DNA of 64,000 bases from Verrucomicrobia bacterium Tous-C9LFEB (GTDB lineage Bacteria; Acidobacteriota; Terriglobia; Terriglobales; Acidobacteriaceae), in NCBI GenBank assembly GCA_903970445.1, contig CAJCIP010000058.1, positions 109,361 through 173,360 on the forward strand, read 5' to 3'. The notes under the pieces were generated by a model. The model ran no database searches and was not told the origin of the DNA. It saw nothing but the letters and a program-made list of their open reading frames with translations. The translations under genes were made by a program, and so were the position numbers. Below, piece after piece: positions 27,343-36,580 of this stretch (positions are counted from its first letter, which is position 1; the number at the start of each line of letters is the position of its first letter).

Positions 27343-29505
27343 ATGCCAGAGCGCCAGGTACATGCGGTGTGCACGCACGATTGCCCCGATTCCTGCGGTG
27401 TTCTGGTAACGGTGGATGCGCTGACCGGACGAGCGACAAAGGTGCAGGGCGACCCGGCGCACCCCGTTACAAGGGGTTTTCTGTGCGCGAAAGTGGCGCG
27501 CTACCTGGACCGCGTCTACTCACCCGAAAGACTGCTGTATCCCATGCGGCGCAAGCGCGGTGTGCCCAAAGGGCCGCTGCCGCAGGGACGGGAAGCGGAA
27601 GCCTACGAGCGCATTTCATGGGATCAAGCGCTGGACGAAGTCACGTCGAAGTTGCGGGTAATTGCCGAAGAATGGGGACCGGAAAGCATTCTTCCGTATA
27701 GCTACGCTGGAACCATCGGGCAGCTTGGGTTTGGCTCCATGGACCGCCGGTTCTTTCATCGCCTGGGAGCGTCGCAGCTTGACCGCACGATCTGTGCGAG
27801 CGCAGGTGCGGCTGCACTAACGGGGATTTACGGAACGAGACTTGGTACCGCGCCACAGGATTTTGCACAGGCGGATCTGATCATCGCCTGGGCCGCGAAC
27901 ATCCACGGCAACAGTATTCATCTTTGGCCGTTCATGGAGGAGGCGAGGCGCAACGGAGCGCGGCTGATCGTCATCGATCCGTATCGCACCCGCACTGCGG
28001 CTCTCGCCGATGAGCACATCGCGATCCGTCCGGGCACCGATGGTTTGCTTGCGCTGGCGATGATGCACGTGCTCTTTCGCGAAGACCTCCACGACCGCGA
28101 TTACATGCAGGCTTGCACAGATGGCGCGGACGAATTACGAGCACATGCTTTGCGCGAGCAACACTCTCCAGCTGCGGCAGCGGAGATCACGGGTATATCC
28201 GCAGAGCGAATAGAGCGGCTTGCGCTGGAGTATGGCAATGCCGGACGCAACGGACGCGGTCCTGCGGCGATTCGCTTGAATTACGGCATTCAGCGCTCGG
28301 AAAATGGAGGCACCGCAGCACGCGCAGTGATGATGCTTCCGCTGATTACTGGCAGTTGGAAGCAACGCGGCGGTGGCTTGCTGCTCTCGACGAGTGGAGC
28401 CTTTTCGTTTGCTTCCGCGAAGCTGCAGATGCCGGAACTGATGCGCGCGAGTCCGCTGGGGCGTGCGGCTCGCGTGATCAATATGAACCAACTCGGCCAT
28501 GCCTTGACTGAACTCGGGCAGAAAAGGGCTGCGCGCGGCGAAGCGGAAGAAGCACCGGTGAAGGCATTGTTTGTCTACAACTGCAATGCTGCCGCCGTGG
28601 CGCCGGATTCCGGGCGTGTGCTCGCGGGATTGCGGCGCGAGGACCTGTTTACCGTCGTGCACGAACAATTCTTTACCGACACAACGGACTACGCTGACAT
28701 CGTGCTTCCAGCGACGACCTTCCTCGAGCACAAAGAGCTGATGGGAGCATATGGGCATTACTTCGCGCAGATTTCGCAGCCGGCAATTGCACCACTCGGT
28801 GAAGCACGGAGCAACGCATGGCTCTTCGCTCAACTTGCGAAGCGAATGGGTTTCACCGAACAGGCTTTTCTCGATAGTGAAGATGACATGATCGCGCAGG
28901 CCCTTGATTCAGGGCACCCATGGTTCGCGGACATCGACAAAGATCGATTGGAGCGTGAGGGTCAAATTGCATTGGCTATGCCTAAGAATGCTACAGGCCA
29001 ATCGTTGCCTTTCAGTTCGCCGGAGTGGTTTGGCCACGCGAGCAGACGCGCCACACTGCTGCCTGTTCCGGAGTGGAAGCCCGCCGAAGAGTCGCGCGAA
29101 AGCGTCGCAGGCCGGACAGGGAAGTATCCGCTCGAGTTTCTGCCGCGTAAGGCCGACAACTACATGAACACGACCTTCGCAAACATTCCGGTGCACCAGC
29201 ACATGGAACGACGCACGACGGGCGTTCTGGCGATGCATGCAACAGACGCGGATGCGCGCGGCATTATGAGTGGAGACAGCGTGGATGTTTGCAACGACCG
29301 CGGACGCATCTCGCTAACCGCGAGGGTGGACGGTTCCGTTCCTGCGGGTGTAGTCGCCGCGCGGCTGGATTGGCAGAAACTTTCCGAGGATGGAGCGAAC
29401 GTGAATCAGCTCACCAGTCAGCGGCTGACTGATATCGGCGGCGGCGCTACGTTCTACTCAACGCTGGTTGAGGTGGCGAAGAAAGAACGGCAGGCTGCGG
29501 ACTGA
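27343..29505 (+). CDS. Molybdopterin (bis-MGD) oxidoreductase, cytosolic, DMSO-reductase superfamily
   Basis: 720 residues. The N-terminal [4Fe-4S] motif is C10-x3-C14-x3-C18-x29-C48. Molybdopterin domains follow (ISWDQALDEV, ICASAGAAALTGIYG with a possible Mo-ligand Cys or Ser, DLIIAWAANIHGNSIHLWP, LIVIDPYRTRTA, DYADIVLPATTFLEHKE). A C-terminal dinucleotide-binding domain ends the protein. No twin-arginine signal is visible and no electron-transfer or membrane subunit lies nearby, unlike respiratory members. The substrate is unknown; formate dehydrogenase-like annotations are common for this type. ATG 27343 fits the family N-terminus better than an upstream extension. Confidence 0.88.
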   Translation: MPERQVHAVCTHDCPDSCGVLVTVDALTGRATKVQGDPAHPVTRGFLCAKVARYLDRVYSPERLLYPMRRKRGVPKGPLPQGREAEAYERISWDQALDEVTSKLRVIAEEWGPESILPYSYAGTIGQLGFGSMDRRFFHRLGASQLDRTICASAGAAALTGIYGTRLGTAPQDFAQADLIIAWAANIHGNSIHLWPFMEEARRNGARLIVIDPYRTRTAALADEHIAIRPGTDGLLALAMMHVLFREDLHDRDYMQACTDGADELRAHALREQHSPAAAAEITGISAERIERLALEYGNAGRNGRGPAAIRLNYGIQRSENGGTAARAVMMLPLITGSWKQRGGGLLLSTSGAFSFASAKLQMPELMRASPLGRAARVINMNQLGHALTELGQKRAARGEAEEAPVKALFVYNCNAAAVAPDSGRVLAGLRREDLFTVVHEQFFTDTTDYADIVLPATTFLEHKELMGAYGHYFAQISQPAIAPLGEARSNAWLFAQLAKRMGFTEQAFLDSEDDMIAQALDSGHPWFADIDKDRLEREGQIALAMPKNATGQSLPFSSPEWFGHASRRATLLPVPEWKPAEESRESVAGRTGKYPLEFLPRKADNYMNTTFANIPVHQHMERRTTGVLAMHATDADARGIMSGDSVDVCNDRGRISLTARVDGSVPAGVVAARLDWQKLSEDGANVNQLTSQRLTDIGGGATFYSTLVEVAKKERQAAD

Positions 29506-29511
29506 CCCAGG

Positions 29512-30141
29512 CTAGCGGATGGCGCGCACTTCGCGCATGTTGTCTTTTCCGAGGAAGAATCGCATGTCGCTGAAGCCCTCTAGGAATTTTTCGATCTGGC
29601 GCGTTTGGTACACCGCTGTCACGGGAAAAGTCCCCGAAGGAATCAGGATGAGATCATCTCCATCTGTGAGCTGGTAGCGCGAAAAGCCGGTGCCGGGACC
29701 TTCTTGCTTTGCATGAAATAGCGCCAGCAGACGGCCGTCCGAACGGAGCACATCGCGAAGCCGTTTGAACACTGAGGGCACGGCTGCCACGGGAAGGAAG
29801 TTGGCGGTATCCCATAGCAGAATAACGTCGAAGTCGCGGCCGGAAAAGTCAAGATTCGCAGCAAGGAACCCAGCGGTGTCAAACTCAGGCTTGCCACCAT
29901 CGACTGCCGGCTTCAGCCACTCAGGCTTGGCGGCTTCCTGAACAATATTCGCCATGTAAACGCTGTGGCCGAGACCCGTAAGGTAATTGATATTGGCAGG
30001 CGAGGTCGAGCCGAAATCGAGTACGCGGAGGCCTTCCGTGGCTTTCAGATGAGCCAGCGTGTCGGACCAGCCGCGCGAATGCCGGGTCGTCTGCACGGAC
30101 GGCCCGCCCGCGCCGCGGTCCTTTTTGAAGAGGCCGAACAT
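29512..30141 (-). CDS. Class I SAM-dependent methyltransferase-like protein
   Basis: 209 residues. The glycine-poor motif I LRVLDFGSTSPANINYLTGLG and a motif IV-like DFDVILLWDTANFLP fit a Rossmann methyltransferase. RSDGRLLALFH is the beta5 region. ATG 30141 with GGGAGA five bases upstream is preferred to an upstream extension. Convergent with the oxidoreductase gene, six bases between stops. The methyl acceptor is unknown. Confidence 0.75.
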   Translation of the reverse strand: MFGLFKKDRGAGGPSVQTTRHSRGWSDTLAHLKATEGLRVLDFGSTSPANINYLTGLGHSVYMANIVQEAAKPEWLKPAVDGGKPEFDTAGFLAANLDFSGRDFDVILLWDTANFLPVAAVPSVFKRLRDVLRSDGRLLALFHAKQEGPGTGFSRYQLTDGDDLILIPSGTFPVTAVYQTRQIEKFLEGFSDMRFFLGKDNMREVRAIR

Positions 30142-30263
30142 GCTTGTCTCCCGCGTACCTTGCCACGCGGGCACCGGCACAACGACTCTGAGCGAACTAT
30201 ACCCCAAAGGCTTTCCCGGACGCACTCTTCGCCATGGAGTGCCGATCCCCCGTCTAACGAGTG

Positions 30264-31157
30264 ATGGGGGTTATAAGTTTGTTCCCTGGGCGTAGTTCTT
30301 CTCACACAGCGCTGCTTGCTTGCGTGTTGGCCTTCACGCCGCATGGCTACTCTCAAGAGAAGGTCGCTCATAGCCTGCCGCCTGGACCGCCTTTAGCCTG
30401 GATACAGGCTGCGAGCGCCAACGAGTTGCGTATTGTCGAGGACGACGGAACGTTTCCCGTCCGGTATCTAGCGCACAAAGTCGACAACAAGGGCGAGACG
30501 CTCCGCGACACCATCGAAAGCCGCGACGGTTCTGTCGCGCGGCTGATTGCAAAGGACGGCAAACCGCTGACGAGCGAAGAGGATGCCGAGGAACGTGAAC
30601 GTCTGAATGATCTGCTTGCCTCGCCATATGCCTTTGCAAAGCATCACAAGCGTGACGCATCCGCGCGAGAGTACTCGTCTGATCTCATCAAGCAGATGCC
30701 CGCAGCGATGATCTACACCTACACGCCGGGCCAGCCGCAACCTCCGGGCGCGACTTCGCCTCAGGTGGTCATTGACTTCAAGCCCGATCCGAAGTTTCAG
30801 CCACCGACGATGGTTACTGAACTGCTGACCGGCATCGAAGGCCGATTGTGGATCGACGCCAATCGTCATGTCGTCACGCGTGCAGAAGCTCGCGTAGATC
30901 GTGCAGTGAACTTCGGGTGGGGCATGCTTGCGCACGTGTATCCAGGTGGCACCGTTGAGTTCGAACAGATTCCAGTTGGTGACGGCCACTGGATTTACTC
31001 ACACCTCGATGAGCACCTGAAGATCCGTGAAGTGATGGTGAAGACAGCGAACGAGAACACCAACATGACCGCGTTGAATGTGCAGAGAATGCCTGAGTTG
31101 CTCTCGTACCAGGACGCAATCCACAAGCTGCTGGAGACACCTCTACCGAAGAAATAA
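30264..31157 (+). CDS. Secreted protein of unknown function
   Basis: 297 residues. A signal peptide (about 1-31, ending PHGYSQE) leads a beta-rich domain with FPVRYLAHKVDNKGETLRDTIES and a charged helix (EEDAEERERLNDLLASPYAFAKHHKR). It continues with FEQIPVGDGHWIYSHLDEHLKIREVMV. The pattern of strands carrying a lipid-like threshold (ELLTGIEGRLWIDANRHVVTRAEARV) recalls LolA/outer-membrane lipoprotein-sorting folds, but this is only an impression. ATG 30264; GTG 30261 is possible. Its stop directly abuts that of the next, convergent gene. Confidence 0.65.
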   Translation: MGVISLFPGRSSSHTALLACVLAFTPHGYSQEKVAHSLPPGPPLAWIQAASANELRIVEDDGTFPVRYLAHKVDNKGETLRDTIESRDGSVARLIAKDGKPLTSEEDAEERERLNDLLASPYAFAKHHKRDASAREYSSDLIKQMPAAMIYTYTPGQPQPPGATSPQVVIDFKPDPKFQPPTMVTELLTGIEGRLWIDANRHVVTRAEARVDRAVNFGWGMLAHVYPGGTVEFEQIPVGDGHWIYSHLDEHLKIREVMVKTANENTNMTALNVQRMPELLSYQDAIHKLLETPLPKK

Positions 31158-32237
31158 TTAAGCCCGCGCGGCTGCCCCATAGAGTTCTGCGAACAGCACC
31201 TGATCGCGAAGACCCTCTTCACCAGGGGAGCGCGGCGGGGTGTTGTTTCGTATGCAGTCGACCAGGTGCTCGGCTTCCAGCCGAAGCTGGTATTCACCAT
31301 GAGGCGCACGCTCATCGATCTGCGCCGAGCCTTTGCCGGTGAGATGGATATCACCGTTTCCGTAGGCGTTATCGCCAAAGTCGAGCATGCCCTTCTCGCC
31401 ATGGATCTTGAGCAGGCCAGGGATGTTTGCTCCGTAGCTGGTGGTGCAAGCAGCCATCGCGCCGGAAGCCATCTTCATGGTCCAAACCATGCTTTCTTCC
31501 ACCTCGTTGAAGCGGCCAGAGGTCGTGTCGGTCGTACTTGTGGATGCTGTGACATGCACCGGCTCTTCGCCGAGGAGAAAGCGAATGGCGTTCAGCGGGT
31601 AGATGCCCACGTCCACAATGGGACCGCCACCGGCGAGCTTCCTGGTGAGCCGCCAAACGCCGGGCTTGCTGTCGAAGCCGAAGCCGCCTTCAATGGTAGC
31701 GATCTTGCCCACCACGCCGGCCGCAATCATCTCTTTTGCTTTCAGGTATAGCGGCTCATACTGCATGCGATAGGCGATCATCAACTTCACGTTTGCGACT
31801 TTGCAAGCGGCGATCATGGTGCGGCACTCGTCAGGTGTGTTTGCCATCGGCTTTTCACAGAGAACGTGCTTCCCGGCTTTCGCCGCCGCCAGCGTGTCTC
31901 GCATATGCAGGCCGTTCGGCGTCGCAACGTAGACGGCCTGAATAGCAGGATTGCCGCGCATCTCTGACATCGTGTCGTAGCTGTAGATTTTCGCGTTTGG
32001 CACGTTGTACTTCTGGGCCCACGCCTGTCCTTTTGCCGCATCGCCGGTTACGAACGCCACGACCTCGGCCGTCTGCGATGTGGCGATCTGCTCCATGAAC
32101 GCTTTTGCGATGACGCCGAGGCCGATGACAGCAAAGCCGATCTTTCCATGTGAACTCTGACCGAGTGCAGGGATAGATCGGAGCTGTGTGGCGGCCATCG
32201 AGAGAGCAGAGAGTCGAGTAAAGTCGCGGCGGTTCAT
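31158..32237 (-). CDS. Tat-exported Gfo/Idh/MocA family oxidoreductase
   Basis: 359 residues. A twin-arginine signal (MNRRDFTRLSALSMAA) is followed by a Rossmann domain (GFAVIGLGVIAKAFM), the family motif VLCEKPMA and the substrate domain with GGGPIVDVGIYPLNAIR. Tat export together with this fold is typical of the periplasmic glucose-fructose oxidoreductase branch, where NADP(H) is tightly bound. The substrate is probably a sugar or cyclitol. AGGAG before ATG 32237 supports the start. It diverges from the MBL-fold gene. Confidence 0.9.
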   Translation of the reverse strand: MNRRDFTRLSALSMAATQLRSIPALGQSSHGKIGFAVIGLGVIAKAFMEQIATSQTAEVVAFVTGDAAKGQAWAQKYNVPNAKIYSYDTMSEMRGNPAIQAVYVATPNGLHMRDTLAAAKAGKHVLCEKPMANTPDECRTMIAACKVANVKLMIAYRMQYEPLYLKAKEMIAAGVVGKIATIEGGFGFDSKPGVWRLTRKLAGGGPIVDVGIYPLNAIRFLLGEEPVHVTASTSTTDTTSGRFNEVEESMVWTMKMASGAMAACTTSYGANIPGLLKIHGEKGMLDFGDNAYGNGDIHLTGKGSAQIDERAPHGEYQLRLEAEHLVDCIRNNTPPRSPGEEGLRDQVLFAELYGAAARA

Positions 32238-32313
32238 TGCAGTCTCCTATTGGTGAGGAATAGCTGAGCGCGTAAACGTGTTCTCACGCTCGTTGCGCGC
32301 TAGTCTAAATGCG

Positions 32314-33357
32314 ATGAGACTTCGAGCGTTCACGTTACTCTTCTTTGTGATGCTTGCAACGTTTAGCCGTGCCGAGAAGCAGGCGAAACATCCCACCGAC
32401 ATACTGCGTGTTTTCTTCATCGATGTCGAAGGTGGGCAGGCGACTCTGTTTGTCTCTCCGAGCGGACAGTCTTTCCTGGTAGACGTAGGCTGGGGCGGCC
32501 ATGACTTTCGCGACGCTGACCGCATCGTCGCGGCAGCGAAGCAAGCTGGCCTAACGAAGATTGACTACGTACTCATCACGCACTTTCACCCAGACCATGT
32601 CGGTGGTGTCCCGCAGCTGGCGCAGCGCATTCCAGTGGGCACTTTCATCGATCACGGCATCAACCGTGAGTTCACGCCGGAGATCACCAAGCTGTACGAG
32701 GACTACCAGCAGGTGTTGGTGCAGCACGGGTACGAGCACATCATCGCTCGCCCGGGTGACGTGCTGCCGATCAACGGCATGGATGTAAAGGTGGTCAGCG
32801 CGGACGGGGACGTACTTCGTACACCACTGCGCGGAGCGGGCAAGCCGAACGAGCTCTGCAATACGCCGGTGGACTATCCGGAAGATAAATCGGAGAACGC
32901 GAGGTCGCTCGGCATTCACATCACGTTCGGCAGGCTCACACTGCTCGATCTCGGTGACCTGACAGCGGACAAGGAAGTCGAGCTGGTGTGCCGCAACAAC
33001 CTGCTGGGATATGTGGATGTATTGGTAGTGTCACATCACGGTTGGAAAGAGAGCTCCAGCCCGTTGCTGGTACACAGCATCCTGCCGCGCGTCGCCATCA
33101 TGGATAACGGAGAAACGAAGGGCGGATCGGTATCTGTCCTCGACACGGTAAAGAGTTCACCGGGCCTGGAGGATCTTTGGCAGCTGCATTACTCGCCCGA
33201 AGGCGGCGAGTTGCACAACACTCAACCAGGCCGCATCGCGAACCTGCTCGGGAAAGATGAAGGCAAAGGGCTTGAGCTTACAGGTGGGCGCGATGGCAGC
33301 TTCAGCGTGATGAACGAGCGCACTGGCGAAACGAAGCGCTATGCAAGGCCCCAGTGA
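32314..33357 (+). CDS. Secreted ComEC-like MBL-fold hydrolase
   Basis: 347 residues with a signal peptide (about 1-20). The metallo-beta-lactamase motif THFHPDHVGG (H90, H92, D94, H95) and a downstream VVSHHGWKESSSP are like the detached beta-lactamase domain of ComEC/Rec2. It lacks the competence membrane domains. Family members are thought to be phosphodiesterase or nuclease-like hydrolases; the substrate is unknown. ATG 32314 begins a typical signal peptide. Confidence 0.85.
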   Translation: MRLRAFTLLFFVMLATFSRAEKQAKHPTDILRVFFIDVEGGQATLFVSPSGQSFLVDVGWGGHDFRDADRIVAAAKQAGLTKIDYVLITHFHPDHVGGVPQLAQRIPVGTFIDHGINREFTPEITKLYEDYQQVLVQHGYEHIIARPGDVLPINGMDVKVVSADGDVLRTPLRGAGKPNELCNTPVDYPEDKSENARSLGIHITFGRLTLLDLGDLTADKEVELVCRNNLLGYVDVLVVSHHGWKESSSPLLVHSILPRVAIMDNGETKGGSVSVLDTVKSSPGLEDLWQLHYSPEGGELHNTQPGRIANLLGKDEGKGLELTGGRDGSFSVMNERTGETKRYARPQ

Positions 33358-33391
33358 TGGTTTCGTGATCGCTTCAGGTTTCGCGTAGAGC

Positions 33392-34507
33392 TTAGTGATG
33401 CGGGGTACATGTATGTCTGCGCACCGTTATGGAGTCAATGCGATCACGCTTTACCTGGAAGCCGCGACCTGAAGCCGTAGGCACAACAATCTCGCCCTTT
33501 GCGCTGACTGTGACCTCTGGCTCGATGATGTCCTCAGCCCAGTAACGTTTGGAAGCAGAGACATCACCGGGCAGTGAGAAGTTCGGCAGGGACGATAGCG
33601 CGATGTTGTGTGCCCGGCCGATGCCTGTTTCCAACATGCCGCCGCACCACACTGGCACACCATGCTGTTGCGCGACGTCATGTACGGCGATGGCCTCCGT
33701 GAAGCCCCCCACGCGCCCGACCTTGATGTTGATAATACGTCCGCTGCCTAGTTCCAGAGCGGCCTGCGCGTCGCGACGGTTGCGGATACATTCATCAAGG
33801 CAGATGGAGGTTTTGAGCTTCTTCTGAAGCCCGGCGTGAAAGTAGAAGTCGTCGTACCAAAGGGGCTGCTCGATCATCAGCAGATTGAAGCGATCCCATG
33901 TGGAGATGCGGTCGGCATCGCTGAGGCGATACGCGGAGTTGGCGTCGCAGCTCAGCAGGATGTCGGGCCAGCGTGCGCGCACGGCTTCGAAGACTTTCTC
34001 GTCCCAGCCCGGTTTGCACTTCAGCTTGATGCGTTGGTAGCCGGCGCTTACTTCCGTTTCCACCTTCTCCAACTGCTTCACGAGCGTGGGCTGAATGCCG
34101 ATGGAGACGCCGCAAGGAATGATGTCGCGAGTGCCGCCGAGCAACTTGGCGAGCGGAACGCTTTGAAGCTGCGCATCGAGATCCCATACTGCATTTTCAA
34201 TGGCTGCTTTGGCCATACGGTGTCCGCGAACCTGCTCGAACAAAGCAGGGCAATCGCTGCCCTTCTCGACGTCGGCATTCAACAGTCGTGGCGCGAGTTC
34301 CGTTTCGGTGATGTGCCACGCCGTGTCGACCATCTCATCGGAGAAGTACGGGTGCTCACCGGCAACGCACTCGCCCCACGCGGAAATGCCCGCAGCCTCG
34401 ATCTCGATGAGCAGGATGCGGCGCGTGGTCGTCACGCCGAAGCTCGTTTCAAAGGGGTGCGCCAGCGGCATATTCACCTCGCGCATGTGCAGTGCATCAA
34501 TCTTCAT
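33392..34507 (-). CDS. N-acylamino-acid racemase / o-succinylbenzoate synthase family enzyme
   Basis: 371 residues of the enolase superfamily, MenC/NSAR branch. All catalytic positions align with the Amycolatopsis NSAR numbering pattern: K161-L-K163 (KxK), metal ligands D188, E213, D238, and K262 in INIKVGRVGG. It could make o-succinylbenzoate for menaquinone or racemise N-succinyl/N-acyl amino acids. No other men gene is present, and the upstream gene (34536-35312) is a GNAT acyltransferase of the kind that pairs with NSAR. I therefore favour racemase. ATG 34507 with AAGGAG is preferred to GTG 34510. Confidence 0.88.
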   Translation of the reverse strand: MKIDALHMREVNMPLAHPFETSFGVTTTRRILLIEIEAAGISAWGECVAGEHPYFSDEMVDTAWHITETELAPRLLNADVEKGSDCPALFEQVRGHRMAKAAIENAVWDLDAQLQSVPLAKLLGGTRDIIPCGVSIGIQPTLVKQLEKVETEVSAGYQRIKLKCKPGWDEKVFEAVRARWPDILLSCDANSAYRLSDADRISTWDRFNLLMIEQPLWYDDFYFHAGLQKKLKTSICLDECIRNRRDAQAALELGSGRIINIKVGRVGGFTEAIAVHDVAQQHGVPVWCGGMLETGIGRAHNIALSSLPNFSLPGDVSASKRYWAEDIIEPEVTVSAKGEIVVPTASGRGFQVKRDRIDSITVRRHTCTPHH

Positions 34508-34535
34508 CACTTCTCCTTCTTACCCAGCGCGCCAT

Positions 34536-35312
34536 TCAATACGCGTGTTGCTCGTTCCACTTGCCCAAAAGGAACCTGCCGTCGCCGCGTTCTGTGCGTT
34601 CATAACCGAGAACTGCCAATCCGTCTGCGAAAGCAGCTTCGAGTGCGTTCGCGTTGCGGCTTTGTACCTCGCGCGCGGAGCCGCGATCCATGGGTGAGGC
34701 CTTCCAATCGTAAATCTCATGCGGAACTTCGACGCTTTGCGTGGCTTGCACCACGGGCCGCTCGCCGGCAAGCGAACGCTGAACGCGATCCGATCGCAGC
34801 CACCACTCGGCATAGACACGGTCTGTGGGAAGGCCACCCTGCAGCGGAGAGCTCGATGGGCCGTAAAAATCTCGCTTATAGCGGCGAATGATTGCTCCCA
34901 GCTTTGCGACGTTCAGATACGCGTTCTTGATTTCAAGTGGGTCGAAGGTCCACTCCATCAGTTCGAAACCACGGGCGAGTGCATCGTCTCGTTGAGCAAG
35001 TTTGAGTCGCCGGCCAACGCCGCTGTTGCGAAACTCCTCCAGCACACCAAGATGATGCGAGTGCAGATAGGCATGTCCGTTGCGCACTCCGGGAAGCGAC
35101 ATCGCATAGCCGGCAAGTGTGTCGCCGGCGAACGCGCCAAGCACCTGGCCGCCAATGCGCGCAGCGAGCAGAAACACCTTCTGCGTCATTCGGTCCGCCG
35201 GCTCATAACCCCACACCGTGTCCTGCAGTTCGACGCAGAGATCGAACTCTTGGAATTTGGTAAGTGCACGTATCTCGATGTCTTGTCCCTTCTGCGAAGC
35301 GATGCCGGTCAC
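34536..35312 (-). CDS. GNAT superfamily N-acyltransferase (COG3375-like)
   Basis: 258 residues. The GNAT motif A is in LGVLEEFRNSGVGRRLKLAQRDDA and strand 4 before it (NGHAYLHSHHLGV). The C-terminal half (KRDFYGPSSSPLQGGLPTDRVYAEWWL) matches the predicted-acetyltransferase group often encoded beside N-acylamino-acid racemase. In Geobacillus a related pair plus an M20 hydrolase converts D- to L-amino acids through N-succinylation; no hydrolase is seen here. GTG 35312 overlaps the mazG stop by four bases and the racemase follows 28 bp downstream. Confidence 0.87.
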   Translation of the reverse strand: MTGIASQKGQDIEIRALTKFQEFDLCVELQDTVWGYEPADRMTQKVFLLAARIGGQVLGAFAGDTLAGYAMSLPGVRNGHAYLHSHHLGVLEEFRNSGVGRRLKLAQRDDALARGFELMEWTFDPLEIKNAYLNVAKLGAIIRRYKRDFYGPSSSPLQGGLPTDRVYAEWWLRSDRVQRSLAGERPVVQATQSVEVPHEIYDWKASPMDRGSAREVQSRNANALEAAFADGLAVLGYERTERGDGRFLLGKWNEQHAY

Positions 35313-36136
35313 GCTTTCGCCTCCGCCGCCTTTGCGCGAATCCAGCTTTCTTCCATCTCGCTGAGTGACATGCTCTGCAACGCTTCTCCTCCGCCCGCTT
35401 CCTCTTCCATGCGATGAAAACGTGCACGGAACTTTGCGTTGCTGCGGCGGAGCGCGGCCTCCGGGTCGATCTTCAAATGGCGCGCAAGGTTCATTGCGGT
35501 GAACATCAGATCGCCGAACTCCTCTTCCACCTTCTCTTGTTGGCCTGCTTCCACTTCCACCATCAACTCTGCTATCTCTTCATCCATTTTCGCGAACAAT
35601 CCAGAGCTATCAGGCCAATCGAAACCGACCTTTGCAGCTTTCGACCCGATCTTCGAGGCTTCCAGCGTAGCGGGCATCGTTCTCGGAATGTCGTCGAGCA
35701 TGGAGACGTCCGCAGGCTTTCCTTTCTTCTCTTCACGCTTGATCTCCTCCCAGTTTCGGAGCACCGCGCCGGCGTCGGTTGCGACGGCATCGCCGAAGAT
35801 GTGCGGATGACGGCGAATGAGCTTCGCATTCAGATTCTCCGCGACATCGGCAATGGTGAAGTAGCCCTCTTCCGCCGCCATCTGCGCGTAGAAGAGCACT
35901 TGCAGCAGAAGGTCGCCAAGCTCGTCTTTCAGGTCCGGCCAAGCGCCGCGTTCAATCGCGTCGAACACCTCGTAGGTCTCTTCCAAGGTGTGGCGCTTGA
36001 TGGAGTCGAAACTTTGTTCGCGGTCCCACGGACATCCTTCGGGTCCGCGCAAATGCGCCATCATAGCGACGGCTTCGCTCAAAGCGCCTCTGGTGCGCTC
36101 ATCCACTTGCGGAAGCTGCAGATCGGCAGAACTCAT
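35309..36136 (-). CDS. mazG: Nucleoside triphosphate pyrophosphohydrolase MazG
   Basis: 275 residues with the two MazG helical repeats: LRGPEGCPWDREQSFDSIKRHTLEETYEVFDAIE with DELGDLLLQVLFYAQMA, and a second EEIAELMVEV with EEEFGDLMFTAMNLARHL. The EExxE and ExxD metal-binding positions are retained in both. It hydrolyses nucleoside triphosphates to monophosphates plus pyrophosphate, helping to clean the nucleotide pool. It heads a reverse operon with the GNAT and racemase genes (GTGA overlap), an unexpected pairing of functions. Confidence 0.95.
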   Translation of the reverse strand: MSSADLQLPQVDERTRGALSEAVAMMAHLRGPEGCPWDREQSFDSIKRHTLEETYEVFDAIERGAWPDLKDELGDLLLQVLFYAQMAAEEGYFTIADVAENLNAKLIRRHPHIFGDAVATDAGAVLRNWEEIKREEKKGKPADVSMLDDIPRTMPATLEASKIGSKAAKVGFDWPDSSGLFAKMDEEIAELMVEVEAGQQEKVEEEFGDLMFTAMNLARHLKIDPEAALRRSNAKFRARFHRMEEEAGGGEALQSMSLSEMEESWIRAKAAEAKA

Positions 36137-36301
36137 AGAACAACTTTATCGCGGGCGATACGCGGCATAGCTAACAACGAAGGCGATGGGCGCAGATAGC
36201 GCCACAGTTGTACAACGATCCCGTGGCGTACCTTCGCGCTCTTTGCACACGTGGCGTTCGGCCTTGCACGACTGCGATCAGGAACAAGCAAGTAGTGTCC
36301 T

Positions 36302-36532
36302 TTGCGAGATGGCGAAGCCAATGACAACGCGGTACGCAACGGCTCGCGACTCCACATTCGGCACGCACCTCTGTTGCTGCCCTACGCTGCACTCTGCTTT
36401 CCGGGCATGTATGCTCGCGCGACGCCGGCCCTCTTCGGCTTCCCGTTCTTCTGCTGGTACCAGTTCGTCTGGGTCGGGTTGACCTCCGCCTTGCTGTGGT
36501 TCTATTACCGCCTCGTTTTCGGCTGCCGCTGA
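36302..36532 (+). CDS. DUF3311 family small membrane protein (possible)
   Basis: The segment HAPLLLPYAALCFPGMYAR followed by ATPALFGFPFFCWYQFVWVGL matches the DUF3311 profile as I know it: two helices, with FGxPFFxWYQ between. These proteins usually sit beside a sodium:solute symporter; none is here, and uvrC follows 48 bp downstream. The start is uncertain: only a TTG at 36302 opens the frame without a good ribosome-binding site, so the N-terminus may be degraded. Could be a relic. Confidence 0.6.
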   Translation: MRDGEANDNAVRNGSRLHIRHAPLLLPYAALCFPGMYARATPALFGFPFFCWYQFVWVGLTSALLWFYYRLVFGCR

Positions 36533-36580
36533 CCGCGCACCCCGAGCACAAAGCAGCCATCTAAACTGATACTTGCTCCG

